Source: Amphiduros pacificus (Eukaryota; Annelida; Polychaeta; Phyllodocida; Hesionidae). Taken from it: a DNA stretch of 64,000 nucleotides. The position numbers and the translations under genes were made by a program. Positions 1-11,960 of the stretch are shown one piece after another. How positions within the stretch are numbered: position 1 is the first letter of the stretch; the number at the start of each line of letters is the position of its first letter. Location of the stretch: the NCBI GenBank assembly GCA_949316495.1, contig OX439002.1, positions 7,595,501 through 7,659,500 of the forward strand, written 5' to 3'. A model generated the notes under the pieces. It was not told where the DNA came from. It made no database searches and saw nothing but the letters and a program-made list of their open reading frames with translations.

Positions 1-1200
1 TATCTGTCTGATACCCCAACATGACATGATGAGTGTTCCAACTGATATCTGCCTGATGCCCCAACATGACATGATGAGTGTTCCAGCTGATATCTGCCTG
101 ATGCCCCAACATGACATGATGAGTGTTCCAGCTGATATCTGCCTGATACCCCAACATGACATGAAGAGTGTTCCAGCTGATATCTGTCTGATACCCCAAC
201 ATGACATGATGAGTGTTCCAACTGATATCTGCCTGATGCCCCAACATGACATGATGAGTGTTCCAGCTGATATCTGCCTGATGCCCCAACATGACATGAT
301 GAGTGTTCCAGCTGATATCTGCCTGATACCCCAACATGACATGATGAGTGTTCCAGCTGATATCTGTCTGATACCCCAACATGACATGATGAGTGTTCCA
401 GCTGATATCTGTCTGATACCCCAACATGACATGATGAGTGTTCCAGCTGATATCTGTCTGATACCCCAACATGACATGATGAGTGTTCCAGCTGATATCT
501 GCCTGATGCCCCAACATGACATGATGAGTGTTCCAGCTGATATCTGCCTGATACCCCAACATGACATGATGAGTGTTCCAGCTGATATCTGCCTGATGCC
601 CCAACATGACATGATGAGTGTTCCAGCTGATATCTGCCTGATACCCCAACATGACATGATGAGTGTTCCAGCTGATATCTGTCTGATACCCCAACATGAC
701 ATGATGAGTGATCCAGCTGATATCTGTCTGATACCCCAACATGACATGATGAGTGTTCAAGCTGATATCTGCCTGATGCCCCAACATGACATGATGAGTG
801 TTCCAGCTGATATCTGCCTGATACCCCAACATGACATGATGAGTGTTCCAGCTGATATCTGCCTGATACCCCAACATGACATGATGAGTGTTCCAGCTGA
901 TATCTGTCTGATACCCCAACATGACATGATGAGTGTTCCAGCTGATATCTGCCTGATACCCCAACATGACATGATGAGTGTTCCAGCTGATATCTGCCTG
1001 ATACCCCAACATGACATGATGAGTGTTCCAGCTGATATCTGTCTGATACCCCAACATGACATGATGAGTGTTCCAGCTGATATCTGCCTGATACCCCAAC
1101 ATGACATGATGAGTGTTCCAGCTGATATCTGCCTGATACCCCAACATGACATGATGAGTGTTCCAGCTGATATCTGCCTGATGCCCCAACATGACATGAT
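1..1200. repeat. 45-bp minisatellite array, cut by the left window edge
   Basis: About 26.7 head-to-tail copies of a 45-bp unit containing the cores GAGTGTTCCAGCTGATATC and CCCCAACATGACATGAT. Copies differ at a few fixed sites, chiefly TGC/TGT and ATA/ATG in the CTGCCTGATACC part and GCT/ACT before GATATC. Positions 1-60 and 181-240 are identical, which shows a four-unit (180 bp) block duplication. Because 45 is a multiple of three, one frame stays open for 415 codons on the plus strand (26-1273) and another for 146 on the minus strand. The variable sites include both silent and replacement changes, so there is no sign of protein selection. I read it as non-coding; a repeat-bearing exon cannot be excluded because the left part is missing. 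Confidence 0.95.
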
Positions 1201-2916
1201 TTGGCTCTTCTATACAATGTGTGAATTCTACAAACATTTATGGATAAAATCAGAGTCTACGGGGAATAACTAAGATTAATAAATCAGGTTCTATGTATAT
1301 TTTCCAGCATTGCAATTGTGTGAATTTCAAAATCTGAAGCTTATTATATTGAACTATACTGCTTATGTTATTCTAGGATGCTACTCAGTCTGCCAGGCCC
1401 AATTTAATCTGTTATCAATTATGGTATGTGAGTTTATCATTCAAATAGTCATTTGAGTAATTGGAAGTATAATTGAGACAATTCCATCTCCTGTCGTGAT
1501 GCGGGATTCGATTCAATGAATAGATTTTAAGACAGAGAAACAACGAGACATGTATTTACATTATGAAGAGTATGTTCAGATGCCCACGATGATATCTTTC
1601 CCGAAGAGATAATTACAACATATTTGACGTTTGTGACTGATATTTAATTTCTTAATAGAAGGTAATTTGGAACTAAATGTTTTTGTTTGGTTTTTTCATT
1701 TTTGCAAAAATCAGATTTGATCTTATTTTGAATGTTAATTGACTCAGATGCTATCAAACGTAAACAGCACGAAATTTCTTTCTTTGTTTAAGCTGTCATT
1801 GATTTAGCAGAACGTTGATGTCTTTCTTGACTTGTGCTAATGAATTGCATTTCTTGTGTTTTCATATTGTCAACACGTTGAGCTGTCGTCCGCATGGCGT
1901 GGGGCATTTCTCTGACACAAGGACAGTGGAGTGATATAGTATGCCAATCATGGATGCCGGCATGTTGCTAGCAATCAGAAGCAATAATGAAGACTGGCCT
2001 CCATCCATCTATGTAAACATGCTCACAGAGCCACCATTGATCTCACAATTTATTAGCGTGTTTAGAAGTTCATAAAGCTTTGAGGAGTAATCAAGGATAT
2101 GACAGGCAAGAAATTGATTTAATTATTGTGTGCTTGTCACAAATTATTTGACCAGGCTGAAATCAATCAGCGCAACTATCCACAATGTAGTCAATTTGTC
2201 AATGCGATTTGACTTGTGTATATGTGTAATTAATAGATATAGTTGGACAAATTGCTGCTTTGTCTCAAGATAGCATTTTATTTATATCGTGAAGCACATC
2301 TCACACGATTTATGTGAATGTATGTTTCTTTTGAGTATGTTTAATAGATATTTCTGTTCTAAAAAGGATATTTCTGTTCTCTTATGTAGTGATTTAAAGT
2401 TGCCTCCAACAGCAAAAGGTGCATTTCTCCATTTCGATATTAATTTACCTTTCTTCAAACATGTTTGAAGGGAATATATTCTACAATATTGTCAATACTG
2501 GCATATATATGTTTTAACAGCACCTTATAAAGTTCAGTTTTAAACTTTTATAAACTTGATAACTTTTAAGACATTTATTTGATAATGTTTGGAATATCGA
2601 AGTTAGTTAATGCTTTTATTTAATTTAAATCGATAATGAAACAATTCATATTTAGGCATCTGAGCACATATTTTATTTAAACATGTCGAGATCAAATCAT
2701 ATCATCTGAATGCCATGTCGATGAAAATTCACATGTTGTACATATTTGTATTGATGTACTCTATATACATATATATATATACATAAAATAAGGATCAATT
2801 CACATGGACCTGATGTCTAAGTGACATCAAACCCCTGTCAATGGTCATATCGATACCAAACACATCTGTTTCAATATATAGGGGAAGCCAATCCTTCCTT
2901 CCCTGAGAAGGACACT
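1201..2916. other. AT-rich unique sequence, no gene seen
   Basis: No long open frame or recognisable element. A short direct duplication of a 15-base piece (ATATTTCTGTTCT core) lies near 2347-2381, and a short (TA)n tract near 2766-2782. A more mixed-composition stretch at about 1880-2060 could be a small conserved element, but nothing identifies it. Confidence 0.6.
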
Positions 2917-3082
2917 GGTACGGTACGGTACGGTACGGTACGGTACGGTACGGTACGGTACGGTATGGTACGGTATGGTACGGTACGGTACGGTACGGTA
3001 TGGTACGGTATGGTACGGTACGGTATGGTACGGTACGGTACGCTATGGTACGGTACGGTACGGTACGGTACAGTTCGGTATG
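2917..3082. repeat. GGTAC pentanucleotide array
   Basis: About 33 copies of a CGGTA pentamer, with TATGG variants scattered through it and decay at the right end (3071-3082). Each unit carries a GTAC palindrome. A pentamer cycles through all three frames, so both strands look open; the Tyr/Arg-rich frames here are products of the repeat. Confidence 0.95.
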
Positions 3083-3780
3083 GCATTTTGTACATATCAC
3101 AAATGCCATGCCATACTTCATTAAGAAAGGTTTATTCTAAAACCTGTTTTAATTATCTCCCTGATAAGAACTCAAAGTCAGTGAAGTAGAAAACGGCAGT
3201 TCAGTAATTATGCGATATCCCCCTCAGTGAAAGCAAGCAGATTGCCACCATTAGTTGAATGAAAATAGAATGCCTATTAAGAGTTTCAGACTGACCACTT
3301 AAAATCAAAATATTCCAGATAGACTTCTTAATATAATTGTTTTTTATTGTTCTTAACAGAAAGCTAAAATATTTATCAGAATATGTCAAGCTATTAAGAT
3401 CAAAATATGTAATTAAATCAACTTTATATTCATAATAATACCCTAATATTTCTGGCAAAGTTATTTCGAGATGAAACGGAGGCATTGTCATTCTAACGAT
3501 CAAAGGAAGTATAGTTCTGTCATTTTTCTTTTCTAAGTCATATCATTTTGTAATAAAATAATTGGAGGAAGCACAAATGATCTGAACAGATGCCTATTTA
3601 TAGGCTGTTGTTGATTCCATGTCAACAAAACGATAAATAAAAAACCTAGCACTAGAATATTGGTCTGTATACCTATACCTACATCACATTATATTGAGAC
3701 ATGGATATTAATATTTTACAATATTTATCCCAATTAGAAATCTTGTTTTAACTATGTATTAATGTTATAGATGTAATAGT
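3083..3780. other. AT-rich unique sequence, no gene seen
   Basis: A minus-strand frame of 100 codons (3201-3503) has no recognisable motif and low-complexity composition. I treat it as chance. Confidence 0.55.
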
Positions 3781-4410
3781 AGTGAGGGTCTGATGTGTTT
3801 GAAGTATGGGCACTAAGAAGCTTTACCACATCCTCCAATAAATATGCCCCTAATTGGCTAGGTGTGTCTCAGAGGAGGTCAGGGACAGTTTACCGGAAGT
3901 GCCTCTTCCCAGCTTGTATCGGTGACCTTAAGCTAACCCTACCTTAGATATAGGTGGCCATATTTGCAACAAAGGTCACTTGCCCATTTTTTTCAGACCA
4001 TTTTCTTGGTGACCGCTGCCGGTGCGACTGGACCTTTTGATCTGAGGAGTGGACTCATTAAGAAAATGCGTTCAAGGATAAATGACCTTCGTCTTGTTTG
4101 AGGTCTCATGAAAGATCTCATCACCAGATAAGCATCCGCTCCAAGGACCATTCATTATACAAGCTATTTGTATGCTGTCCGCTTATTAAAGCATGTAATC
4201 ACGGAACTGTGGATACGGAACGACAGGTATGTGAAATGCTGAGGAAGGTTTGATGAATGTTGGGAAGAAAGAAATAGGAAAAGGTGCGCATTGGCCAATC
4301 TGGCTGACCCCCATTCACACTGTGCCGAGCCATAGTGGTACTGCTTCCGGTACGGTGGCAACAGGGCACCCACCGGAAATGGGAATCTGTATCCGAAATA
4401 CCACACATTT
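3781..4410. promoter_or_regulatory. Higher-complexity block, candidate regulatory element
   Basis: This 630-bp stretch has more balanced composition than its flanks and few homopolymers. Visible motifs include a homeodomain-type CTAATTG (about 3850), TGACC half-sites of nuclear-receptor type, and CCGGAA ETS-type cores (about 3893 and 4372). Overlapping short minus-strand frames at 4164-4408 match no family I recognise. The call rests on composition and motifs alone; no conservation data are available. Confidence 0.3.
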
Positions 4411-5605
4411 ATTATAGTGACTTCTCGTCGTGAAAGGTAATTAGTGACTAGAACGTGTGGGCCACATCAAGTAAATATCACATATGTCCTGAATGTTTAA
4501 ATCGCTCTCAATTTTTTTTCGAACTAGATATGATAGATTACATTAACAACCAACATATTCAGTCTAATCAGTCGCATATGTTGCCTCAAATAGGAAGAAT
4601 GATTTGGTGAGAGGCGATTAAGGCCACTCTATGTGGTATTGCCGATATGTGCATGGTGTACTGGTCGTGGTGGCAACCGCTGGCCATGTGGCATACCTCT
4701 GCCAGACACTCGTGTACCTGTGTGATTACACCCAACAAGCCACACCATACCTATACCCCATCTATGCCATTATACTCACACCACAACCACAAACATGCAC
4801 ATCCAATTAAGAATAATAGATCCTGCATCTCTTTGATACAGCATTAACAAAGAATAATAATGTGAAAACAAGGTGATAATTTGATATCTTACCCTCTTAT
4901 CCACGGATATCTTTGTTCTCTGTTGGTAAAGACTGTTTCTCATATCAGACACGTGAATTAATTAACATGCACAGGATGACATGCAATCTCCGATATCAAA
5001 ACAACCAAACAAACTATTCATACATGACATTTTCTAGCCATCAATATGAAGATGTACACTTGTGGTGTAAATATTACCAAAGAGGACGAATGTACAAATG
5101 TTGAGCTAATGATACACTAATGATATTTCAGCCTTATACTGTTATCGAAACCACATACACATATAAAAGAGGATAAAAATGTCACAGACAAACTGACCCT
5201 AAATTTGAAATGTAATTTCCTATTGCATTGGAGAGAATACTGATATGACATATTCGTAAGTTAATGTTATTACCTTTTCTTTTATCACACCATCCATGTA
5301 CCTGAGGTCTGCTTGCAGGTGAGAAATGGAGATCAAAGTGTCTATGTGGCGAATGATGCAGGACTTGACCTTTACTTTTATAGGTTGATTACGATGAGAC
5401 GACTTAACAGGCAATAAATGCGCCATGATAAAGAGGATGGAAGCTTGGTATTTACATTGTGAGAAGGTGCTCACAGAAGAGAAGTGATATTAAACCAATG
5501 CGGCTGAGTAGCTCTGCGCAAACACAAGTACTAAATGCCTTTATTTCTTCAGAGAAATAGAAATGCTTATTCCTTGATGAAAATAGAACCTGCATTATAT
5601 CATTA
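4411..5605. other. AT-rich unique sequence, no gene seen
   Basis: Short frames only, none recognisable. A CACGTG E-box lies near 4950. The stretch at 4630-4800 is slightly richer in GC and contains CA-rich runs. Confidence 0.55.
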
Positions 5606-5743
<138 letters not shown>

Positions 5744-6158
5744 AGTTTGTTTTGAATACGTTGTCATTGTTTCTTTTTATCGGTCTAATGGTCTTTTAAA
5801 TCAATAAAAGCATTAGAAGTTCAGAATAAAAAGGATTGTGTTTTTGTAAGAAATAGCGAGATGTATCTGTCTCATGATATTAATGGAATAATATTGTATC
5901 ATATAAACTTTAGTAATATTTATCTAATAATATATTATAAACTAAGACAAGAAGACCAAATAGGGAGATAGGCGTCACACTAGCATGCCATACTGCTATG
6001 TTTGATGGACTAACTCCTCATTACAACTTACATTGTCATTAGGAGGAGTTACAACAAAGCCAAGGATATAGATTTCAACGGTATTGGGAAAAGATCTGAA
6101 AGCATTAGTTAATTTGGCAAGTGCGTGTTGGTTTTATCGGATTGTGAGCACTATATAT
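5744..6158. other. AT-rich unique sequence, no gene seen
   Basis: No open frame of note. TA-rich stretch with no recognisable repeat. Confidence 0.5.
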
Positions 6159-6332
6159 CAGATCAGATATACTGAGACCTGTCAGTAAGACTCAATGCCC
6201 TACTCTTTACAAAGAGTGACTTCTTTTGCATTATCATATATACACAAACCCTGAATAACCAGTCATTGAGCACTGTCTGGATTGTGAAACAACTCAGTAC
6301 CGACAGCATAATTTACTGACCTTTCTCGACCA
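6159..6332 (+). repeat. Dispersed repeat family, copy 1
   Basis: Shares an ordered series of blocks with 28645-28820. The blocks are GCCCTACTCTTT-CAAAGAGTGA (a hairpin), TTTTGCA-TATCA, ACACAAACC, GAGCAC, GAAACAACTCAGTA-C-GACA and ATAAT/TGACC near the end. The two copies are diverged and carry small gaps. A hairpin of this type occurs in repeats seen in several invertebrate genomes, but I cannot name the family. No terminal inverted repeats or target duplication could be fixed. Confidence 0.6.
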
Positions 6333-6656
6333 TGCAGTATGGCCAAAGTATTTGAAATCGAGCCCCAGTTGGGAGACGGTGTTGATATTATTTTTAATCA
6401 TAGAAATGAGGGCATTAAAAAGCCAGAGAGTCAACCTGGGGAAGAGATGGATTATATTTTTTTATTCACATTTACCATATCCATTGTATGGGAATAGTCA
6501 CTGTGACAACAATGTCAAAGGGGGAGTTTCAAACAGTAAGCTGGTCTCAACTCAGGATTATATATCTGACGTCAAAGTCCACGATGTGTAATGGGAGAAA
6601 TACACCGGAGTATGATAATTACACATTGAGTCATTAAGATATTATCAAGTTTAATA
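6333..6656. other. Unique sequence with one CRE palindrome
   Basis: Contains TGACGTCA at 6567-6574, the full bZIP (CREB/ATF-type) palindrome. The 79-codon frame at 6352-6591 has no recognisable domain. Confidence 0.4.
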
Positions 6657-7510
6657 CTGTCATATGATGAAAATGTATATTGAAGATATTAATATTGATT
6701 TAAGTAAAATGATACGAGATCAATCTATTCTTAGCACAAAATTACAAACAGGTAGTACAGATATGCATAATTTGTCACAAAATGACAGGCATGTAAATGT
6801 AGATCAAGAACAATACAGTCTAACCCAAGGAGGAAATATGTATGATCTGAATCATATTTACCTTGAACGTTTTAATGTCTGAAACATAGCAGATGATGTC
6901 ATGAATAATGAAGACTCATGTATAGAAACTGAACCCGGGAGATAATTAATTCTGAGATTGATGTCAAACTGTTGTATATTCTATTGTGTGGATTTTGTCT
7001 CATTCTTGGGCTTCATTGGAGTGGGGATCTGTCCACTTTACGGCAGTCATTATCTCAAATGATACCTGGTGTAGACACTAAAAATGATGGTTAGTACATT
7101 TTGACAAAACCTTTAGAAAATCTCACCATTATTAGGAAAATTCAAGAGTTTTCAAAGTCTGATTCAAATCTATTCTGGAGAGTATCAATAATCTACTGCA
7201 AGGTCAGGAAAATAATATTTTAGTAAAGGACTATGATGACGATTCAAAATAATCTGATTATTTGCATAAGATGCTTGATAAATGGAAATCAGAATTTGAA
7301 GGATTGTGCAATTTCCAAACAACCAGAGCCTGGTCCGTGTGAAGAATCTGGTAGCGGTTGGAAGTCCATGATGACATTATTATTGATAAATTGAAAAGAT
7401 AATCACACAATTCCTAGAATGTGAAATATAGCCATAATTAAACCATAGAATCCGAGAATGCTGCAGCAGACAATCGAATTCCATTGAAATACAGAGGCAC
7501 CAGTTTTCTT
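6657..7510 (+). pseudogene. Worn LINE fragment, region before and at the start of RT
   Basis: Several separated plus-strand pieces in different frames resemble the linker between endonuclease and reverse transcriptase of CR1/Jockey-type non-LTR elements. They are a SKSDSNLFWRV-like piece at about 7137-7184, LDKWKSEFEGL at about 7274-7306, and DNRIPLKYRG at about 7468-7497. The order and spacing fit the family pattern (an -FW- motif, then a W-x3-F-x2-L motif, then a DxIP motif at the start of RT). Upstream, an open frame of 72 codons (6664-6882) may be more of the same element but is not recognisable. Stops and frame changes are frequent, so the copy is long dead. The motif match is by eye, so confidence is moderate. 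Confidence 0.45.
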
Positions 7511-7600
7511 TTTAATAATAAAAATAAAATTAATAATGATTTGTAAAGCGCTATTCCAGACTACGTCTGCTCATGGCGCTTTTGGCGCTTTTGTTTTTAC
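7511..7600. repeat. AAT-rich tract joined to a short AAGCGC-type dispersed repeat
   Basis: An AT/AAT-rich stretch (7511-7538) runs into TTGTAAAGCGCTATTCCA, then TGCTCATGGCGCTTTT and a second GGCGCTTTT (to 7592). GCGC-flanked pieces of this style recur in invertebrate interspersed repeats. The GCGC pairs could form a weak hairpin. Family not identified. Confidence 0.35.
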
Positions 7601-9100
7601 TGTTTATCACTCACTACAGTATTATCTAACACAATTGCTAACGCTATAGATATACATTATTTATGTGCAGATTAGCAAAATGGCTTTTGAAGAGATCATT
7701 TATATGTTTGCCTTACTGATTTTCAACCAAATCTAGGATGTGACAAGGAGAAATATTATTTCCAACTTTTTTGTATTTAGGACCTGATCTGAAATCTATT
7801 GGAATGGGAATCAAATCAAAAGGTCTTAATATCGTCAAATAATAAACATCCTATACATTCTCTGTCATTTTATTTGTCAAGGTAGATATTCTTATTAAGA
7901 TAATATATGAAAAGAATGATATGCTCAAAATATATATCACACCCATTATCTGTCACGCTAAATGGCCGTGGCATATTACGATAAATAATCAAGTTCCATA
8001 TCACGCTTAAAGCTTTCATGAAATAACAAAGGTAACATGCAATTTTACAGAAATTCGGGGCATGTTTAAATGATATGTGGTCATGAAACTGTGATACAAA
8101 CAAGTTATCGTTTTCACTGAAAGTGCCAAGTGTTGTACAGTAGTCTTGTGATTACTAATCTGGTCCATAAGAGTGTTCGACCTGTATTAACAGACAAACT
8201 TTAAAAAACAAACAGGCCTCTGTAAGCCAAATCACTCCAGTGTCTCAGTGTCTGAAGGTACCGCATTGTTTCCAAAAGAGTACTAAGCAGGTGTATGCAC
8301 TAGATCACTGGTGAGCAAAGCTAAGTTTATTGACAAAGTGTTCAAAGAATAATTTTTAAATTAACATAGGACGGCACAGAATGGATGGCACAGAATATAT
8401 GTAGGGGATATATAATGGGTAATGACGTTTATTCACAAGGTTTAGTGTATGAATATTTATATTATGTAAGGAAAAAATGCTTGAAAATCTGATTTCATGA
8501 AAACTTTAATGGTCAAGTTACAAATCACCTTAAAGCAATATGCTGTGCAAATTGGTCTCGTTGCGTGTAGCACAAAACTGTCCCGTTGTATGTTACGTGA
8601 AATTGTCCAGGTCATTTTTCAAAATAAATAAATAAACCTATCACAAATGTTGTTTTCAGGCAATCACGATGATGTCTCCATGACACTGACATATCAAGTG
8701 GTCAGGTCAATATATGGTTTGAAAAACATAATCTCATCTTAATGCAAGAGCAGCTGGAAATGTATTAGACGATATCCAATGTAATGAGGATTTAGTGGCA
8801 AATCGTGCAGCAGCAGAATATCTGAACATAAATGTATTCTGAATGTTGGACATATCGGGATTGCTCAGGGCAAGGAATCTATCTATATGATCTCACGAGA
8901 TGAGACAGGTAGATGTTATGTATCCAATTTCATTTATTTCATGGATGTTGCCATCATGATCCAGAAATAATAAATTCTTGTCTTTTGTCTGGCACTGGTA
9001 TTTTGGGAACAAGTCATTTATTGCACCGGCAGCAATAATGCAGCTGTAATGTGGGTTATGAATAGACAGAGCTTGTCTCAGGGCCTAGAGGACATCTAGA
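7601..9100. other. AT-rich unique sequence, no gene seen
   Basis: Only short frames (for example 7870-8103 minus, 77 codons), none recognisable. A small internal repetition GGCACAGAATGGATGGCACA lies near 8373. Confidence 0.55.
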
Positions 9101-9360
9101 GCATTTGTCATGACATCTGCAAGCAGGGGGAAGCAGTGTGCACGTCAGCGTGAGTTGCTGTCAGCAGGTGACTGATACCAGTCGTATTGACCGTTGCCTC
9201 TGGTCGCTCTGTCTTGTCTTTTTTGTAGTTGACCTCTGCTTTCATCACAATGTAGGACCTCTTGCGTGCGCCTCGTATCAAGCTCAGAGCCAACCAGACT
9301 GGCCATTCCTCATTCACATCTGGCTCGTCATCGGCATGGTGCCACATTGAAACCCCATCC
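9101..9360. promoter_or_regulatory. Higher-complexity block with open frames on both strands
   Basis: GC content rises and CpG dinucleotides appear. A minus-strand frame of 79 codons (9108-9347) and a plus-strand frame of 70 (9138-9350) overlap it. Neither matches a family I know, and clear splice signals bounding one exon were not convincing. Either a small exon or a conserved regulatory element is possible. Confidence 0.25.
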
Positions 9361-10985
9361 TTCAGTATTTAAGTATTTGTAGAAGTGAATCGTTGAGTAC
9401 TATGACAAGGGCCTGATCCAGATTCCTGGACACACAGATCCCAAGCTGACAGGTTTGTAGACCAATAAATCAGTTTGTGAGTTGCATAAAACCATAGAAT
9501 TTACGGAAATTAAGGAGCCTCTTGACCTGAGAGAGGGGATTTAAAAGGGACATATTATTTATACCTTTCAAGAGACCACCCTCAGGCATATATCACATCA
9601 GGTCATATTTTTGGACCGAATTGGGAAAACGATTTTTATACACCCAGCAGCTTCATTTAATCTGATGTAGAAAATGAAAATCTCTCATGTTTATAGAAAC
9701 AATAATGAAAGCATTACATGTTTAATAATCACAGTTATTTTGAACAGATTGTCACACAACAGAAACGTGAGGTTGACAAAGGGGAAATGGTCATATCATA
9801 ATTATCGACCTCCGATTGTCTCTCGTGATGTTGATCTGCACATGATATCATATTTAGAACTGGAGGGTGGGTATTGGCTGAGATAAAGCTGAGAAGGGGG
9901 ATGTAATCCAGGATCATCCCGAGGCCATGTCCATGACTTATGGGATTATCGTACTGCATTGTTTGAGGAGAGAGAACAGATTACAGACCATTGATTATCC
10001 ATGTTGGGTTTATGTAATCCGGTGGAGAGTAACAGATGCGATGGAAAACATGCACCTTGTATTACACCGACACAACCCATACTTATTAGTGTTCTTGCTG
10101 AATCAATTTGGAAATCTGTAAGATTAACCCACTTATGTGCCATACATTCTGCTCTACACTTGGTCTCCGGTTTTCATGATCATTTTAAAGTGTTATGAAA
10201 GACATCAGAACCATCAAATGGTATAATTCATACGATTATTTTATCCCTGTTCTTAAGATTAAAGATGTGACAGTCAGGATATGGACCATGAGGACTAACA
10301 CATGTAATATTACATAGTGGGGTTCTCCTACGTCAATTTACTCTCCTTTTGCACATATCGTTACATCATAAGTCTCATAACTGGAACAATGGTTCAAAAG
10401 TACTAGATTGTTCAAAAGCACTAGATTGATTCAAAATGGCAGTGGTTAAAGCACACGAGAATTGCTCAAAAGTAATATTATGGGTAGAAAGTATGAGTGT
10501 TTAAGTGCTGACTTGCACAGTAAGATGGCCATGTCATTACACAAATTATAACTTCTACAATATTTAATGTGGATAACAAACCAGGCACAGACACATTGCT
10601 CGCAAACATAAAGCTTGACCCCAAAAAATAGTTTAAATAGTTATTGATAAAGCATTATAACGAATTGTATATGCTTTGTTATAAATAATAAAGTGGGTTT
10701 TTTTTCCAAACACTACAAATATAATTTGACCCTGTTGGAGTCTGATATGAGTTTTAATATGTTTTTGGATATTCACAATACATGTGCAACATGTACTACA
10801 TAAAGAAATGCTTTTAAGAGACAACACGTTGGAGTCTACGATCAGTTTTATCGAGCTCTTGGTCGACCTTATTATTATAACAACAAACTTCATCTGAACT
10901 TTTTTTCATGTTTCTATTATTCATTATTGTATTGTAATATCAGTAACAAATTGTAAGCTGATCGTATAACTCCATTTTTAGAATA
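9361..10985. other. AT-rich unique sequence, no gene seen
   Basis: Short overlapping frames at 9674-10198 on both strands are not recognisable. A YY1-like AAGATGGCC lies at 10522-10530. A short imperfect direct repeat (GTTCAAAAGYACTAGATTG) occupies 10391-10428. Confidence 0.5.
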
Positions 10986-11260
10986 ACGCCTACTGTATAA
11001 TTGTAAATAAACATTCCTAATTTGAGCACATGTGTGGGGTGTACATGTCTGGCCACGTGCGCGGTGTAAGCATGGGGAGCCTCGTTCTCGCGCCCGTCAT
11101 CGTGACCACATGGTGACGGTATTCTCGTCCCAATCACGTTGGGAAGACAGACGTATCGTCCAATGGCAAAGCACGCTGCTTGTTTTATTGTTTTGTCACA
11201 GGTCCAGAACACATGTCCATTGTCCCTATTTAGGAGGACAAGCATTTGAAAGTTTGGGGG
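10986..11260. promoter_or_regulatory. CpG-containing block with E-box, candidate regulatory element
   Basis: Locally GC-rich with several CpGs. It carries a CACGTG E-box at 11054-11059, an ACATGT-rich neighbourhood and an inverted CCAAT (CCAATCACG near 11130, CCAATGG near 11160). Open frames on both strands (10940-11376) are unrecognised. Confidence 0.3.
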
Positions 11261-11655
11261 AACTATATATTAAACTGTTGATTAATTGTGAAACCCATAT
11301 AAACTACTGTTTTGTAAACCTTCACGATCTACCACCACTCCCCCCCCCCCCCAAAAAAAAAAAGAAGATGAAATAAATTGGATTTCGAGAGTTAATTTTC
11401 TGTCATATTTTCTTTTTTCAGACTATTTATGTGCATATAAGAAGTGACTTCTGGTTTCAAAACTCACACTCATTTTAGTGATTTCTCGACTCGACAACCC
11501 CTTGAATATACTATGCGGACGGATAAAGCTTCCAATGAACAACAGGATGTGGACTGCTGAAAGTAGGGAGATCATTTTGTAAGTCAATTCGCGGCACATG
11601 TCATCTCCGGAAAGAAGCAAGCGGAAATTTGTGCCCAAAACAGGATAGCTGCTAA
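11261..11655. other. Unique sequence with a C13-A11 homopolymer junction
   Basis: A run of 13 C (11340-11352) is followed directly by 11 A (11353-11363). The remainder is plain AT-rich DNA with a 71-codon minus-strand frame of no known type. Confidence 0.6.
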
Positions 11656-11960
11656 GCGGCAGGAGGTACCATTGTGCTCAAGATGACAGGATACCCCTTC
11701 AATTTGTCCTATCACATATTTCTAGAAATGTTTCTTCCGGGCCCAGTACATGCCTCAGTGTTGCTGTGTATGGCCGTGTGCAAAATAAAACGAAATTCGT
11801 ACAGGAGACGCTGGAGTGGCAGACGAGAAATGGCGGCTTTCCCGAGGAACGCCAAAAAAGCAGACGACCATTACATGTTATTAGTGCGCGTGGCTTGTGG
11901 CGTAATCCTTGTGTAATCTTGTCTAGTGACACTTTGTCGATACCTAATTAGTTGACCTGT
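11656..11960. promoter_or_regulatory. Higher-complexity block with YY1-like site
   Basis: Contains AAATGGCGGC near 11828, a YY1-type core, and a run of CpG-bearing sequence. Overlapping frames on both strands (up to 80 codons) show no recognisable domain. Confidence 0.25.

Noticed and set aside
2795-3189. Tyr/Arg-rich frames of 74-122 codons on both strands
   Set aside because: Translation of the GGTAC pentamer, which is open in all cycles; no start context or flanking coding sequence.
4164-4408. Overlapping minus-strand frames of 80 and 69 codons as a small gene
   Set aside because: Two frames open at once, no recognisable protein and no splice or start evidence; kept only as a mixed-composition block.
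9108-9350. Coding exon on the minus strand
   Set aside because: Plausible composition, but both strands are open, no family matches and bounding splice sites were not convincing.
11340-11363. Poly-A tail of a retrocopy
   Set aside because: The A11 follows a C13 run and has no gene-like sequence before it; a plain homopolymer junction.
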